From the NCBI RefSeq assembly GCF_028622875.1, contig NZ_CP117709.1, positions 3,661,001-3,725,000 of the forward strand: 64,000 nt of DNA, read 5' to 3'. This DNA comes from Streptomyces sp. MMBL 11-1 (lineage in GTDB: Bacteria; Actinomycetota; Actinomycetes; Streptomycetales; Streptomycetaceae). The notes below the pieces were generated by a model that searched no databases, was not told the DNA's origin, and worked only from the letters and a program-made list of their open reading frames with translations. Below are positions 8,861-18,828 of this stretch, piece after piece. The position numbers and the translations under genes are program-made. How positions within the stretch are numbered: the first letter of the stretch is position 1; each line of letters opens with the position of its first letter.

Positions 8861-9093
8861 ACCGTCGTACGCGGCCGGCGCCCCGTCCGCAGGCCCGCTC
8901 CCGTCCGCACGGCTGACGGGAGCGGGGGCGGGCGCGGTGGCTCGCTAGGTGGCTCGACGGTGCGCGACGACCGCCGACGCGACCGCCTGGGCGACCGCCT
9001 CGGCGGCACCCCCGACGGCACCCCTCGGCGGTACCCCCGACGGCGCCTCTAGGCGGTAAACGGAAGGCCGTTGTCAGTGGGTACTCCTATCGT

Positions 9094-12000
9094 GTGGTCA
9101 TGACCCCTGCTCTCTTCGGGCGCGACCACCCCGCAGGCGTACTCCGCTCGGAGATCGCCCGGGCCACGGACAGCCACGGCGGTCTCGTGCTGGTCACCGG
9201 CGAGGCCGGGATCGGCAAGAGCACGCTCGTCACCGATGCCGCGCACGAGGCACGGCGGCGCGGGGCTCTGGTGGTCGGAGGTTCCTGCTGGGACTCGGAC
9301 AACACCCCTGGCTACTGGCCCTGGGTCCAGATCCTGCGCGGTCTGCGCCGGTCCGCCACCGCGGCCGAATGGGCAGCGGCCCAGGAGGCGTCGGACGGCC
9401 GGCTCGCCGTGCTCCTGGGCGATCCGGTCAGGGTCGCCCAGGGCGGTGTGGACGGGCCGGGACCCAGCGCGCCATCGGCCCCGGGGGCCGCCGGAGGCCC
9501 GGGTTCCGACCGGGCGCGGAGCGGCGAGCCCGGCCCGGAAGCGGCCACGAGCCTCCCGGGCGGCGGTCCGCCGGAGGGGGCCGAGGCCTTCGGTCTCTTC
9601 GACGCGGTGACCACGGCCCTCGTCACGGTCTCCCAGAGCCGGCCGCTGGTGGTCGTTCTCGACGATCTGCACAGCTCCGACCCGGCCTCGCTGCGCCTGC
9701 TCGAATTCGCCGCCCAGCACGCCTGGTTCGAGCGGCTGCTGCTGATCGGCACCTACCGGGACGTCGAGGTGGAGGCGCCGGGGCACCCGCTCCAGCAGCT
9801 GATCCTCCCCCTGGTCTCGCGCGCCGCCGCGACCCTCACGCTGACCGGCCTCGGCCGGGACGAGGTGGGAGCGCTGATGACGGTGACGACGGGCCGCGAG
9901 CCCGCACCGCCGCTGGTCGACGAGGTCCACCGGCGCACCGGCGGCAACCCCTTCTTCGTCGAGCAGACGGCCCGGCTCTGGCACAGCGGGAGCCCTGTCT
10001 CCACCATTCCGCCCGGCGTGCGGGAAGCGGTCCGGCAGCGGCTCGCCCTGCTGCCCGAGCCGGTCGTCTCCCTGCTGACCAGTGCCGCCCTGCTCGGCCG
10101 GGAGTTCCGCCGGCAGGTCCTGGCCGTGGTGCACGGTTCACCGGTCCCCCACGTGGACCGGCTGCTGGAGCCGGCCGTCGTCGCCCGTGTCGTCGTCCCC
10201 CGCCCGTCCGGGCAGTACGCCTTCGCCCACGACCTGCTGCGCGAGACGCTGTACGCCTCGCTGGACGACGCCGAGGCCCGTGAACGCCATGCCGCCGCCG
10301 TACGGTCCCTGGACGCGCACGGCGGCCTCGGCGACGCGGTGCGGCCCGGCGCCCTCGCCCGGCACGCCCACCTCGCGGGCAGTGCGCTGGACCGCGACCG
10401 CCGGATCGACCTGCTGCTGACGGCCGCCCGGGACGCCGCGGCCCGCCTGGCCGACGAGGAGGCGGTCGGCCACTACCGGCGCGCCCTCGCGGTGGCGTCG
10501 GGTGAGTCGAGTGAGTCGGGCGAGCCAGGAGGCCCGGGGGAATCCGCAGGGCCCAGGGGGCCAGGCGGAGTCCCGGCATGCGGGCCGGGAGCTGCATACG
10601 GGCCGGGCTCGGCAGACGGGACGGGAGAGGCCGGCAGGACAGGAGAGGCAGACGGGACGGGAGAGGCCGGTGCGGAGGGCCGGGGGCCGGACCTCCGGCG
10701 TGCCGCGCTGATCGGTCTCGACCTCTCCGGCCAGCTCCGGCACGCGGGGGAGACGGCCGAGGCGCAGCGTCTGCTGGACCGGTCGGTCGCCCTGGCCCGG
10801 GAGCTGGACGAACCGGAACTGCTGGCCCGGGTGGCGATCACCCTCCACCGCGACCGTTCCCTGGGCGGCCACGACGTGCCCACGATGGGACTCCTCGCCG
10901 AGGCCCACCGCAGGCTCACCGGCAAGGAGGGCCAGGAAAGCCTCTCCGACGACCGGCTCGCCCAGGAGCTGGCCATCCACATCATGGCGCTGGCCCGGAG
11001 CGGCTCGGACGACGAGGCGCTCGCCTTCTCGCTCTGGGCACGCCACGACTCCGTGTGGGGCCTCGGCTCGGCGGTGGAGCGGCTCGGGCTGACCGACGAG
11101 ATGACCGTTGTCGGCCGGCGCTCCCAGAACCAGGACATGGAGCTGCACGCGACGTCCATGCGCTGGGTGGCGCTGCTGGAGCTGGGCGACCCGGCCTTCA
11201 TCGACCAGTTCCGGGCGTTCGTCCGGCTCGCCGAGCAGACCGGGCTGCCCCGGTTCGCCCTGGGAGTCGCCGTGGACACCAGTCTGATCGCCTCGCTTCA
11301 GGGCCGGTTCGCCGAGGCGTCCACCGCGCTGGAGGACGACGCACTCGACCCCGAGAGCGATGAGCACGTGGCCTTCGGCTTCATGGGGCACCACCTGCGC
11401 TGGGCGTTGCATCTGCTCCAGGGGCACTTCGCCGAGGCCGAGGAGGTCCTCGGCGCGCTTCCGGGCGCCGGGTATCCCTATCCCGGGCTGCTGGAGGCGG
11501 TCACCGCCGTGGAGCAGGGCGACGCCACGCCCGGTCTGCGCCTGATCGCCGAACAGGCGGACCGCCCCGCCCCCTACCCTCGGGCGTTCATGCCGCTGTG
11601 GCTCCGGCTGCTGGCCCAGACGGCCGCGCTCACGGGCGACCCACGGCTCATCACCCGCGCGGAGGACGAGCTGACGCCCTACACGGGCCAGTGGATCGTC
11701 TCGCTGTACGGGTGCGACATCGGCGGCCCCGTCGACCTCTGGCTCGGCATGCTCGCCGCCGCCCGCGACGACCAGGACGCGGCGGTGGCGGCCCTCACCG
11801 AGGCCGCCGCCTCTTCGGACCGTCTCGGCGCCCGCCCCTGGGCCGTACGCGCCCGGCTGTGCCTGGCCCGTTCTCTGATCGCCCGCGTCGACGCGACCGG
11901 CGGCGACGCGGTGGACGACGGGACGGCCCGTACTGGCGTGGCCGGTGCTGGGACAGCCCGTGCCGGGAGCGCCGATGCCGGTGACGCCGGGCAGGCCCGT

Positions 12001-12828
12001 CGGCTGCTCGGCGAAGTGGAGCGGGAGGCGGGCGAGTTGGCCCTGGCCCACGTGGAGACCGGGGCCGCGGCCCTCCGCGCGGCCCCGCCCGTCACCGCTG
12101 CCCCTGCCCCTACCGCGAGCGACGCCCCCGCCGCCCCCCGCCTCGCCTCCGGCCCACCCGGTCCCTCCGTCTCGCCGGCCCGGGGCTCGTCTCCCGACCG
12201 GGGCAAGGCAGGCGCACCGGCGTGGTCATCGGCAGCGGCAGAGACAGCGTCCGGACCATCGGCGGGGCCCCGGGCCGTGCCGTCCGCCGAGTTCCGGCGG
12301 AACGGGCCGGTGTGGCAGCTGCGCTGGGACGGGGTGACCGTGCACGTCCCGGACGCCAAGGGCCTGCGGGACCTGCACAGCCTGCTGGGACTGCCCGGCG
12401 CCGACGTCCCGGCCGTCCGGCTCCTCGCGCCCGAGGGCGGGGACCTCGTCGTCGCCGCCGGGCAGCTCGGCGGCGATCCGGTGCTCGACGAGGAGGCCAA
12501 GCGACGCTACAAGGAACACCTGGACCGGCTGGACGCCGAGATCGACCGGGCCGCCGCCCTGGACGACACCCGCAGCGTCGAGAAGTACGACCGGGAGCGG
12601 CAGGCCCTCCTCGACCAGCTCCGCACCGCGGCCGGACTCGGCGGCCGAACCCGCCGGCTGGGCGACCAGACCGAGCGGGCCCGCAAGACGGTCACCGCCC
12701 GGATCCGCGACACCCTGCGCAAGCTGGACACCCTGCACCCCGCACTGGCGGCCCACCTGAAGGCCTCCGTGACCACCGGAACCACCTGCGCCTACCGCCC
12801 CGAACAAACCCCCGACTGGCACCTCTGA
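9094..12828 (+). CDS. Large signal-transduction-type AAA ATPase, unknown role
   Basis: The 1244-residue protein has Walker A GEAGIGKSTLVTDAA near residue 32, Walker B LVVVLDDLHSSDPASL near 186, and the RTGGNPFFVEQTARLWHS motif shared with LuxR/LAL and STAND ATPases. A long helical repeat region follows. Two Gly/Ser/Glu-rich linkers interrupt it (about residues 470-530 and 985-1070). The C-terminal 170 residues contain an RYKEHLDRLDAEIDRA coiled segment and end without a recognisable LuxR helix-turn-helix. It resembles the large ATPase regulators of actinomycetes but lacks their usual DNA-binding end. Starts at GTG 9094 or ATG 9100 are both possible. Confidence 0.75.
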   Translation: MVMTPALFGRDHPAGVLRSEIARATDSHGGLVLVTGEAGIGKSTLVTDAAHEARRRGALVVGGSCWDSDNTPGYWPWVQILRGLRRSATAAEWAAAQEASDGRLAVLLGDPVRVAQGGVDGPGPSAPSAPGAAGGPGSDRARSGEPGPEAATSLPGGGPPEGAEAFGLFDAVTTALVTVSQSRPLVVVLDDLHSSDPASLRLLEFAAQHAWFERLLLIGTYRDVEVEAPGHPLQQLILPLVSRAAATLTLTGLGRDEVGALMTVTTGREPAPPLVDEVHRRTGGNPFFVEQTARLWHSGSPVSTIPPGVREAVRQRLALLPEPVVSLLTSAALLGREFRRQVLAVVHGSPVPHVDRLLEPAVVARVVVPRPSGQYAFAHDLLRETLYASLDDAEARERHAAAVRSLDAHGGLGDAVRPGALARHAHLAGSALDRDRRIDLLLTAARDAAARLADEEAVGHYRRALAVASGESSESGEPGGPGESAGPRGPGGVPACGPGAAYGPGSADGTGEAGRTGEADGTGEAGAEGRGPDLRRAALIGLDLSGQLRHAGETAEAQRLLDRSVALARELDEPELLARVAITLHRDRSLGGHDVPTMGLLAEAHRRLTGKEGQESLSDDRLAQELAIHIMALARSGSDDEALAFSLWARHDSVWGLGSAVERLGLTDEMTVVGRRSQNQDMELHATSMRWVALLELGDPAFIDQFRAFVRLAEQTGLPRFALGVAVDTSLIASLQGRFAEASTALEDDALDPESDEHVAFGFMGHHLRWALHLLQGHFAEAEEVLGALPGAGYPYPGLLEAVTAVEQGDATPGLRLIAEQADRPAPYPRAFMPLWLRLLAQTAALTGDPRLITRAEDELTPYTGQWIVSLYGCDIGGPVDLWLGMLAAARDDQDAAVAALTEAAASSDRLGARPWAVRARLCLARSLIARVDATGGDAVDDGTARTGVAGAGTARAGSADAGDAGQARRLLGEVEREAGELALAHVETGAAALRAAPPVTAAPAPTASDAPAAPRLASGPPGPSVSPARGSSPDRGKAGAPAWSSAAAETASGPSAGPRAVPSAEFRRNGPVWQLRWDGVTVHVPDAKGLRDLHSLLGLPGADVPAVRLLAPEGGDLVVAAGQLGGDPVLDEEAKRRYKEHLDRLDAEIDRAAALDDTRSVEKYDRERQALLDQLRTAAGLGGRTRRLGDQTERARKTVTARIRDTLRKLDTLHPALAAHLKASVTTGTTCAYRPEQTPDWHL

Positions 12829-12997
12829 CCCGCCCCCTCGGCCCCCGGAACACCCGCCCCTTGGCCCGGTCTGCCGGGGCGCCAGTCGGGCCCAGCGGCC
12901 CGGGCGCCCGGCCGCCCGGCTCCGCCGTTCTCCGCGCACCCCGGGCGCCCGGCCGGCCCCGTACCCGCCGCGCGGCCCCGTACCCGCCCCGGTGCCG

Positions 12998-14281
12998 CTA
13001 CTCCTCGGCGACGACATCGGCGACGACACAGGCCACGTTGTCCGGTCCGCCCGCCTCGCGGGCCAGCCCGACCAACCGGCGCACGGCCTCCTCCGGGTCC
13101 TCCGCCGCGATGACCGCCGCCCTCAGCTCCGCCTCGTCCACCACGGTGGACAGCCCGTCCGAGCAGAGCAGATAGCGGTCCCCGGCCATGGCCTCGCGCA
13201 AGCGGACGTCGGGGCGGCACGCCACGGCCGCCGGGGCAGGCCGCGCCTCCCCGACCAGCGCTTTCAGCAAGAGCGCACGCCCCGGGTGGGAAGCGGCCTC
13301 CTCCCGGCTCAGCGAACCGTCGTCGATCATCGACTGGACCAGGCTGTGGTCATGAGTGATCCGGAACAGCTCCCCGCCCCGCAGCAGATAGGCCCGCGAG
13401 TCCCCGATGTGCACGAGCCCGAGCCGCGATCCGGTCCACAGCATCGCGGTGAGCGTGGTCCCCGAACCGTCCGGGGCCGCACAGGGCGCGACCGCGTCCC
13501 GTACCGCCCGCGAAGCGGAATCCGCCGTGTCCTCCAGAGCGTTCAGCAGATCCGCGGCGGACAGCGCACCGTCCCGGGCGCCCCACGCGGAGGGCTTGAG
13601 CGCCTCGATCGCCGCAGCGCTCGCCTCGGCCCCGCCCTCCCCGAAGCCGTCGGCGACCGCCAGCAGCCCGGGCCCCGCGAACGCCGCGTCCTGGTTCGTC
13701 GTACGCACTTCCCCGGCATCGGTCAGCGCGGCGCACCGGATCGCGAGCGGCACCGCCCCCGGTCCGCCCGGCAACCCCGGACCCGGGCTCCCCCACCCGC
13801 TCGGGCCCCCCGTGCACTCCGCGCCGCCCGCCTTCCCCGCGTTCCCCGTGCTTCCGGTACCGCCTGTGCTTCCCGTACTGCCTGTGCTTCCCGGTATCCG
13901 CGACATGGCCCTGCCCTCCGCTGACAGATGGTCGACGAGGTACATCGCGAGATCCCGCCGGGCCGCCGTCTCGGCCTCCACCCGCGCCCAGTAGGCCCGG
14001 ATCTCCACGGCCGCGGCGCCCGCGTCGAGCGCGACCACCCGGCCGATCCGGCTCAGAGGCATGCCGATCCTGCGCAGCCACGCCACCAGCCGGGCCCCCT
14101 CCGCCTGCGCCGGGTCGTAGTACCGGTAACCGTTCACCGGATCGACCAGGGCGGGTCGGAGCAGACCCAGCTCGTCGTAGCGCCGGAGCGCCTTGGCGGA
14201 GAGCCGGGACAACCGGGCGAACTCCCCGATCGTCACCAGCTCTCCGCTCGCGGCGTCCACCGCGCGGCCTTCGCGTCCCAC
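12998..14281 (-). CDS. MerR-family regulator fused to a PP2C-type protein phosphatase
   Basis: A 427-residue fusion. Residues about 15-85 are a MerR winged helix (TIGEFARLSRLSAKALRRYDE, then GYRYYDPAQ), followed by the helical dimer region. A Ser/Thr/Gly linker rich in GST repeats spans about 132-180. The rest is a PP2C phosphatase: RTTNQDAAF, AVADGFGEGG, LVHIGDSRAYLLR, LLCSDGLSTVVDEAEL and GGPDNVACVV carry the metal-binding aspartates. It would dephosphorylate Ser/Thr-phosphoproteins and may change DNA binding in response. The drug-type ABC exporter genes lie immediately downstream on the same strand, 142 bases away from the exporter stop, so direct control of them is possible but not shown. 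Confidence 0.88.
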   Translation of the reverse strand: MGREGRAVDAASGELVTIGEFARLSRLSAKALRRYDELGLLRPALVDPVNGYRYYDPAQAEGARLVAWLRRIGMPLSRIGRVVALDAGAAAVEIRAYWARVEAETAARRDLAMYLVDHLSAEGRAMSRIPGSTGSTGSTGGTGSTGNAGKAGGAECTGGPSGWGSPGPGLPGGPGAVPLAIRCAALTDAGEVRTTNQDAAFAGPGLLAVADGFGEGGAEASAAAIEALKPSAWGARDGALSAADLLNALEDTADSASRAVRDAVAPCAAPDGSGTTLTAMLWTGSRLGLVHIGDSRAYLLRGGELFRITHDHSLVQSMIDDGSLSREEAASHPGRALLLKALVGEARPAPAAVACRPDVRLREAMAGDRYLLCSDGLSTVVDEAELRAAVIAAEDPEEAVRRLVGLAREAGGPDNVACVVADVVAEE

Positions 14282-14408
14282 CCCGTACCTCCTCGTACCG
14301 GGCGCCTTCCGCCCGGCCCCACCGATGCTGGGGCTTCCCCTGCGGGGAAGGTCAAGGATGCACGGCGGATACGTCCGCGGCCCCCACGCGGGCAGGCCCG
14401 CCCGCAGG

Positions 14409-15266
14409 TCACTTCCGGTTGTAGAGCCGCATCGTCACCGCGCCGAAGACCACCAGAAGCACCCCGGTCCAGCCCAGCGTCCAGGCGATGTCGGAGGCCG
14501 GCCAATTGCCCGCCATCAACTCACGCACGGCCGTGGCGAGGTGGGTGACCGGGCTGTTGTTCACGAAGGCCTGAAGCCAGCCCGGCATCGTCTTCGGGTC
14601 GACGAAGACATTACTGAGGAACGTCAGCGGGAAGATCACCATCATGCTGACGCCCATCACCGACTTCTCGGAGCGCAGCAGCAACCCGAACATCGTCCAG
14701 ATCCAGGAGAACGCGAACGAGAACAGGACCAGCAGGGCGACACCGGCCAGCACGCCGAGCACACCGCCGCCCGGACGGAATCCGATGATCATGCCGATGG
14801 CGAGCATCACCACCGAGGCCAGCAGATACCGCAGAACGTCGCCGAGCAGATAGCCGACCATCGGAGCGGGCCGCCAGATCGGCAGCGTACGGAACCGGTC
14901 GAAGACGCCCTTGGCGATGTCCGTGTTCACCGCGATGCCCGTGTACATCGTGATCATCACGACGCTCATCACCATGATGCCGGGCAGCAGGAACTGGATG
15001 TACTCCTCCGTGGAGCCGGCCAGCGCCCCTCCGAAGAGGTACGTGTACATCAGGACCAGCATGATCGGGAAAGCCGTCACATCGAAGAGCTGTTCCGGCA
15101 CATGCTTGATCTTCAGCATGGCGCGCCAGCCGAAGGTCATCGATGCCGACAGGGCACTGGGCCTCGGCGGGCGCTCCTGGCCCACCAGGATCGCCGAGAG
15201 GCGTTCCTTGTCCGGCGCGGCGAGCGCGACGCCCTCCAGCTCCGTCTTGGCGGTCGCGGTGCTCAT
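14409..15266 (-). CDS. ABC-2 type exporter permease (DrrB-like)
   Basis: This 285-residue permease has about six hydrophobic segments, including [35 protein letters not shown] and [16 protein letters not shown], the last part of the ABC-2 signature. Such permeases pair with DrrA-like ATPases to export drugs or lipids. I start at ATG 15266 ([12 protein letters not shown]): it overlaps the stop of the ATPase gene by four bases (ATGA), a sign of translational coupling. The frame is open further upstream only inside the ATPase gene. Confidence 0.88.
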   Translation of the reverse strand: MSTATAKTELEGVALAAPDKERLSAILVGQERPPRPSALSASMTFGWRAMLKIKHVPEQLFDVTAFPIMLVLMYTYLFGGALAGSTEEYIQFLLPGIMVMSVVMITMYTGIAVNTDIAKGVFDRFRTLPIWRPAPMVGYLLGDVLRYLLASVVMLAIGMIIGFRPGGGVLGVLAGVALLVLFSFAFSWIWTMFGLLLRSEKSVMGVSMMVIFPLTFLSNVFVDPKTMPGWLQAFVNNSPVTHLATAVRELMAGNWPASDIAWTLGWTGVLLVVFGAVTMRLYNRK

Positions 15267-16234
15267 GCCGCCACTCCCTTCTTGTCCGTGAGTGCGAGGA
15301 AGACCTCGTCGAGGCTGGGCTGTCCCAGCGAGAAGTTGTCGACCGTGATGCCGCAGCGGGCCAGCTCGGCCAGGGCCCGTCCGGCCTGCTCGGCGGCCCC
15401 CTGCTCGGTGCTCTGCCCGTCGACCCGGGCGGTCAGGGCCACCGGGTCCGCGTCCAGCTGGACCTCCACGTCCAGCGCGAGTGCCAGCACCCGCTGCGCC
15501 TCGGCCCGCTGAGCGCCGTCCCGGAGCCGCAGATGGACGGTGCCCGCCCCGACGGAGGCCTTGAGCTCGCCCTTGGTTCCCTCGGCGATGACCCTGCCGT
15601 GGTCGATCACCGCGATACGGGAGGCCAGCTGGTCGGCCTCGTCCAGATACTGGGTGGTCAGCAGCACCGTGGTGCCGTGGGCGACGACCGCCCGCACGAT
15701 GTCCCACACCTGGTTGCGGCTGCGGGGGTCGAGTCCGGTGGTCGGCTCGTCCAGGAACAGCACGTCCGGGGTGTTGAGGATGGACGCGGCGATGTCGATG
15801 CGCCGCCGCATGCCTCCCGAGTAGTTCTTCACCTGCTTGCCCGCCGCCTCGCTCAGCCCGAACCCTTCGAGCAGCTCGGCCGCCCGGTCGCGGGCCGCGG
15901 GCTTGGAGTGCCCGAGCAGCCGGCCGAGCAGGACGAGGTTCTCCACCCCGGTCAGGTCCTCGTCCACCGAGGCGTACTGCCCGGTCAGGCTGACCCGGCT
16001 GCGGACCGCGTCGGCGTCCTTCACCACGTCCTTGCCGAACACCCTGGCCGTGCCGCCGTCGGGGCGCAGCAGGGTCGCGAGCATACGGACGGCGGTGGTC
16101 TTCCCGGCGCCGTTGGGCCCGAGGACGCCGTAGACGGTGCCGGTGGGGACGGCGAGGTCGATGCCGTCCACCGCACGGTTGTCACCGAAGACCTTCACCA
16201 GCCCCGTGGTCTCGATGGCCAGTTCTGTGCTCAT
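15263..16234 (-). CDS. ABC exporter ATP-binding protein (DrrA-like)
   Basis: A 323-residue nucleotide-binding subunit with Walker [15 protein letters not shown], signature [12 protein letters not shown], Walker [13 protein letters not shown] and the switch region [15 protein letters not shown]. The C-terminal 90 residues form the DrrA-type regulatory extension (DUF4162-like). With the downstream permease it forms a complete exporter of the daunorubicin-resistance family; the substrate is unknown. The upstream gene on the same strand, a flavin reductase, ends 58 bases before it, so the three may be one unit. Confidence 0.9.
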   Translation of the reverse strand: MSTELAIETTGLVKVFGDNRAVDGIDLAVPTGTVYGVLGPNGAGKTTAVRMLATLLRPDGGTARVFGKDVVKDADAVRSRVSLTGQYASVDEDLTGVENLVLLGRLLGHSKPAARDRAAELLEGFGLSEAAGKQVKNYSGGMRRRIDIAASILNTPDVLFLDEPTTGLDPRSRNQVWDIVRAVVAHGTTVLLTTQYLDEADQLASRIAVIDHGRVIAEGTKGELKASVGAGTVHLRLRDGAQRAEAQRVLALALDVEVQLDADPVALTARVDGQSTEQGAAEQAGRALAELARCGITVDNFSLGQPSLDEVFLALTDKKGVAA

Positions 16235-16292
16235 GATCCATTCCTTGTGGGTCGTCGGTCGGGAGTCTGCGATCCGCGCGGATTCCGGGAGC

Positions 16293-16904
16293 TCATGAGA
16301 CGTACGGGCGGATGGCGCGCGCCTCGCGCAGTGCCCAGCCCCACCAGCCGAGCTGGTCGAGCATGAGCCCCATGGACCGGTCCCGGCCGGTGTCGTCGGA
16401 GGGCCCCTCCAGCGGCTGCCGGAGGAAGTCGAGCGCGACCCCGTTTCTCAGGGTCACCGTGTGCAGCTCGGTGAAGACCGAACGCAGCTGCTCCACGGCG
16501 TACAGCCCGGCGGAACCGTGCCCGTAGCTCACGAAGGCGACCGGCTTGGTCTGCCACTCCTCGTAGGCGAAGTCGATGGCCTGCTTCAGGGAGGCGGGGA
16601 ACGAGCGGTTGTACTCCGGGGTGACCACGACGAAGGCCTCGGCCCTGGCGATCTCCTCGGTGAACTCCGTCATCTGCTCGGTCGCCCGTCCCGGATAGTG
16701 CACGGGGAAGTCGTAGTCGGCGAGATCCAGCACGGCGAGGTCCAGCTCGCTCCGGTGCTGGGCCCGCTCCACGAACCAGCGGCCGACCGCGTCGCCGATA
16801 CGGCCCTCGCGGGTGCTGCCGATGATCACCGCGACACGCAGGGGAAGGCCGCTTCCCGCGTCCGCTTCCCGGCCCCCGCCGGCACTCTCGTCCGTCGTCA
16901 TCAC
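16293..16904 (-). CDS. NAD(P)H-dependent FMN reductase (flavodoxin fold)
   Basis: A 203-residue reductase with the diagnostic phosphate loop [15 protein letters not shown] near residue 24 and the mid-motif [20 protein letters not shown], which places it in the SsuE/azoreductase-like family. It binds FMN and reduces flavin or quinone substrates. It is not closely similar to the reductase at 7634. The first codons ([11 protein letters not shown]) offer two ATG starts in tandem. It sits just ahead of the ABC exporter genes and may be cotranscribed with them. Confidence 0.88.
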   Translation of the reverse strand: MMTTDESAGGGREADAGSGLPLRVAVIIGSTREGRIGDAVGRWFVERAQHRSELDLAVLDLADYDFPVHYPGRATEQMTEFTEEIARAEAFVVVTPEYNRSFPASLKQAIDFAYEEWQTKPVAFVSYGHGSAGLYAVEQLRSVFTELHTVTLRNGVALDFLRQPLEGPSDDTGRDRSMGLMLDQLGWWGWALREARAIRPYVS

Positions 16905-17034
16905 TCGATCCTCCTCCCGCGACCTCCGCCGCCCCCCGGGCTTCCCGGGCCTCCCCGGGTCTCCCGGCTTCCGGGCCCTCTCGTCCGGCCCCGGCCGTTC
17001 CGCTCCCTCACCTCAGGGGCGCCAGACGCGGAGA

Positions 17035-17065
17035 CGCGACCGCCAGATTGAATCTGGCGGTCGCG
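17035..17065. terminator. 31-base perfect palindrome, probable bidirectional terminator or operator
   Basis: The arms CGCGACCGCCAGATT and AATCTGGCGGTCGCG are exact 15-base complements around a single G. As RNA it would fold with a 12-13 bp stem and a TTGAA-like loop. It lies in the 231-base gap between the membrane protein gene ending at 17136 and the reductase starting at 16904, both on the minus strand. It is placed well to end the first and less well to regulate the second. Confidence 0.5.
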
Positions 17066-17135
17066 CACCCGGCCGGAGACGCCGGAAACCCGATGCCGGA
17101 GCCGCCCTACGCCGGCCCCGGACATCGGACGGGCT

Positions 17136-17543
17136 TCAGGCCTCCCGCGTGTAGAAGACGTAGAACGAGACGCAGAAAACGCCCGCACCGACCACCAGCC
17201 CCAGAACGGTCGACCTCAGCACGCTGGTGTCGGTGAGGCTCACCAGGAAGCCGATCGCGCACGCGGTCAGCGCGCCGTACACGGCTGCCCGCAGCTCGCG
17301 CGGCAGCGAGCGCTGGACCCGGCCCACCGCGAAGCAGAGAACCGCCAGAGCGGCACCGGAGACGAGCCCGAGCAGCACCTGCCCACCGGTGCTGGGGCCG
17401 CCGTCGCGACGGATGAACGCCGCGTAGAACCCGTAGGCCACGCCGAGCACCAGGGGCAGCGCCCAGGCGAGCGAGGTGTGATGGCGGGTCCGCGCATGGG
17501 CGCGGGAACCGCTTCGGCCGGGCATGGCTGCGTGTGTGGCCAT
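17136..17543 (-). CDS. Four-helix membrane protein of unknown function
   Basis: A 135-residue protein with a short basic N-terminus (MATHAAMPGRSGSRAHARTRHH) and four hydrophobic segments, for example WALPLVLGVAYGFYAAFI and VLGLVVGAGVFCVSFYVFYT. It ends in YTREA. ATG 17543 is preceded by AAGGAGC at good spacing; the codons further upstream are not expected to be translated. No domain recognised. It is divergent from the gene starting near 17675. Confidence 0.65.
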   Translation of the reverse strand: MATHAAMPGRSGSRAHARTRHHTSLAWALPLVLGVAYGFYAAFIRRDGGPSTGGQVLLGLVSGAALAVLCFAVGRVQRSLPRELRAAVYGALTACAIGFLVSLTDTSVLRSTVLGLVVGAGVFCVSFYVFYTREA

Positions 17544-17674
17544 CGCGGACAGCTCCTTCCGTCGCCCCCGTCGCACGCCCCCGCTCCTCCAGAGCACACC
17601 CGACCGCGCCGCCCGGCAACTCGAATGGCGTACGGCCCGGAGCGGCCCGGCCGCGTACGGGATTCCCTGGAGGA

Positions 17675-18613
17675 GTGCGGACCTCCCTCTCGGCGACCTC
17701 GACCTCGGCGGCCTCGGCCTTCTCGGCGACCACCGCGGTCTTCTCGGCGGTCCTGCTCGTTCTGCTCGCCGTCCTCGTGCCGTTGAGTGCGCTCTCCGCC
17801 TGGGTCGACCTGGAGATCGACGACACCGACCGGTACGTCGCCGCTGTGTCGCCGCTCTCCTCCGACCCGGCGGTACAGAGCACCGTCGCGGACCTGGTCA
17901 CCGAGGAGGCGATGCGACAGGTCGACCTCGGCCCGCTCCAGGACACGGTCCGGGAGTTCCTGCACGAGACCGTGCGGTCGTTCACCACCACCGAGGCCTT
18001 CCGGAACGCGTGGGACGCCGCGAACCGGTCCGCCCACAAAGCGGTGGCAGCCGCCCTGGACGGCGACAGCGGGGAGGCTGTGACGATCGATCTGGCCCCG
18101 GTGATCGACCAGGTCAAACAGGACCTGGTGCGCGACGGAGTGCCGTTCGCGGACCAGATCCCGGTCGAGCGGACGGAGATCACCGTGCTCGGCCCCGGTC
18201 AGGCCGACGAGCTCAGGAGTTCGTTCCGGTGGCTGCGCTACTGCAGCATCTGGCCGGCCGTCGCCACTCTGGTGTTCCTCGTCCTGGTGGTCGGGATCGC
18301 GACCGTACGGCGCGGGCTGCGGGCCGGGCTGTGGGCCACCGCGACCGTGGGAGCCGGGTTCGTGCTCGGCGCGATCGTGCTCCGGGTGCTGGTCGCGGTC
18401 GGCCGTGGCCGGGTGCTGGAGGAGGCGCCGGACAGCGACCGGGACGCGGCCGCCGCGGTGGTCGACGCCCTGACCGCCTCGCTGCGGACCACGGTGTGGG
18501 CGGTGCTGGCGGTCGGTGCGGTCCTGCTCGTGGGGGCGGTGGTGGCCCGGATGCTCCTGCGGGGCAGGCGGTCCACGGTCGACGGCCGCCCCGCCGACGG
18601 AGTGGATCGGTAG
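17675..18613 (+). CDS. Membrane protein with a large extracytoplasmic helical domain, unknown function
   Basis: About 312 residues from GTG 17675: one N-terminal membrane helix (AVLLVLLAVLVPLSALSAWV), a roughly 140-residue extracytoplasmic domain rich in Asp, Glu, Val and Thr (DTDRYVAAVSPLSSDP and repeated helices), then three membrane helices. This design occurs in conserved Streptomyces proteins of no known role. The start is uncertain: GTG 17675 has GGAGG too close, and an ATG at 17534 would overlap the divergent gene. The end at 18613 is firm. Confidence 0.6.
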   Translation: MRTSLSATSTSAASAFSATTAVFSAVLLVLLAVLVPLSALSAWVDLEIDDTDRYVAAVSPLSSDPAVQSTVADLVTEEAMRQVDLGPLQDTVREFLHETVRSFTTTEAFRNAWDAANRSAHKAVAAALDGDSGEAVTIDLAPVIDQVKQDLVRDGVPFADQIPVERTEITVLGPGQADELRSSFRWLRYCSIWPAVATLVFLVLVVGIATVRRGLRAGLWATATVGAGFVLGAIVLRVLVAVGRGRVLEEAPDSDRDAAAAVVDALTASLRTTVWAVLAVGAVLLVGAVVARMLLRGRRSTVDGRPADGVDR

Positions 18614-18689
18614 CCGACGGGGTGGAGGGGGATCAGAGCTGACCACCGCCCCAGGGAGCTGACCACAGCCCCAGGGCGGGACAGAGGCT

Positions 18690-18725
18690 CCCCGCTCGGT
18701 GTTTCACGTGAAACACAGAGCGGGG
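18690..18725. promoter_or_regulatory. parS site (ParB-binding) inside a stem-loop
   Basis: The core GTTTCACGTGAAAC (18701-18714) is the perfect palindrome bound by ParB in Streptomyces. It is flanked by CCCCGCTC (18690-18697) and GAGCGGGG (18718-18725), so the whole can fold as a hairpin that could also end transcription of one of the two convergent genes. ParB loads at such sites to segregate the origin region. Confidence 0.9.
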
Positions 18726-18828
18726 AGCAGCACGCCCGAAAGCGGCACGTCCGAGAGCCGCCCGTCCGGGAGCCGCCCGTCCGGGAGCCGCCCGTCCGGG
18801 AGCCGTACAGCCGGGCCGCGCCGTGGCC

